Shown piece by piece: positions 6,138-6,204 of a DNA stretch of 6,204 nucleotides. Origin of the DNA: Sulfurimonas sp. Its GTDB lineage: Bacteria; Campylobacterota; Campylobacteria; Campylobacterales; Sulfurimonadaceae. The notes beneath the pieces were generated by a model. That model worked only from the letters and a program-made list of their open reading frames with translations. It was not told the origin of the DNA and ran no database searches. Each line of letters opens with the position of its first letter. The stretch's first letter is position 1. The stretch spans positions 1-6,204 of the forward strand of contig WFPU01000086.1 in NCBI GenBank assembly GCA_015487435.1, read 5' to 3'. The translations under genes were made by a program, and so were the position numbers.

Positions 6138-6204
6138 TTAAAACCCGATCAGAAATGACGTTAAAAAGAAAATAACAATAGAAGAAAAGAGAACAGCAGA
6201 AAGA
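6138..6204 (-). CDS. 3' end of a small hydrophobic protein gene (partial)
   Basis: The last 21 codons and TAA stop of a frame that enters from beyond the window. The visible residues are strongly hydrophobic (LSAVLFSSIVIFFL, then TSFLIGF), consistent with a C-terminal membrane span. The stop sits one base before the adhesin ATG, matching the spacing of the rest of the operon, which supports it being real. By Ff synteny this is where coat genes (VII, IX, VIII) lie. The visible end lacks the basic tail typical of major coat proteins, so a pVII/pIX-like or unrelated membrane protein is equally possible. Confidence 0.55.
   Translation of the reverse strand, partial: LSAVLFSSIVIFFLTSFLIGF

Overview
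The window holds most of the genome of a filamentous (inovirus-like) phage, either as an integrated prophage or as a replicative form. Every credible gene lies on the minus strand in one tightly packed operon read from right to left. Basis: a Zot/pI-type assembly ATPase, a short pIV-type secretin, a pIII-type adhesin, a pVI-type membrane protein and an HUH rolling-circle Rep occur in the order III-VI-I-IV-(intergenic)-II. This is the order of the classical Ff phages. The host is probably an AT-rich member of the Campylobacterota. That is an inference from the low GC and from short Lys-rich signal peptides ending in LYA (MKKILYSLL...SLYA and MKKLLLILL...SLYA); it is not proven.

Layout in transcription order. 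6204-6138: the 3' end of a small hydrophobic protein gene, cut by the window edge. 6136-4751: a cysteine-rich pIII/TspB-like minor coat protein. 4750-4367: a pVI-like multi-spanning membrane protein. 4345-3224: Zot-domain ATPase. 3227-2094: secretin. 2097-1999: a possible 32-residue protein whose DNA also contains the strongest inverted repeat I found in the window. 1994-663: Rep with both HUH and YUUKYUUK motifs. 663-22: a very small cytosine-C5 DNA methyltransferase. Junctions are ATGA or TAATG overlaps, or gaps of 0 to 21 nt, so translational coupling is likely throughout.

How the genes work together: Rep nicks the double-stranded form and host polymerase makes single strands. The Zot ATPase (inner membrane) and the secretin (outer membrane) form the extrusion channel. 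The pVI- and pIII-like proteins cap the virion end and bind the next host. The unusual cargo is the methyltransferase, coupled directly to rep and ending in a QLGLF sequence that resembles a sliding-clamp-binding peptide. The major coat protein, the ssDNA-binding protein and any integration gene are not identifiable here and presumably lie beyond position 6204 or below position 1.

The points most worth checking are the methyltransferase with its clamp-like tail, the GC-rich hairpin in the position of the Ff packaging signal, the small ORF overlapping it, and an identical 16-nt translation leader before rep and zot.
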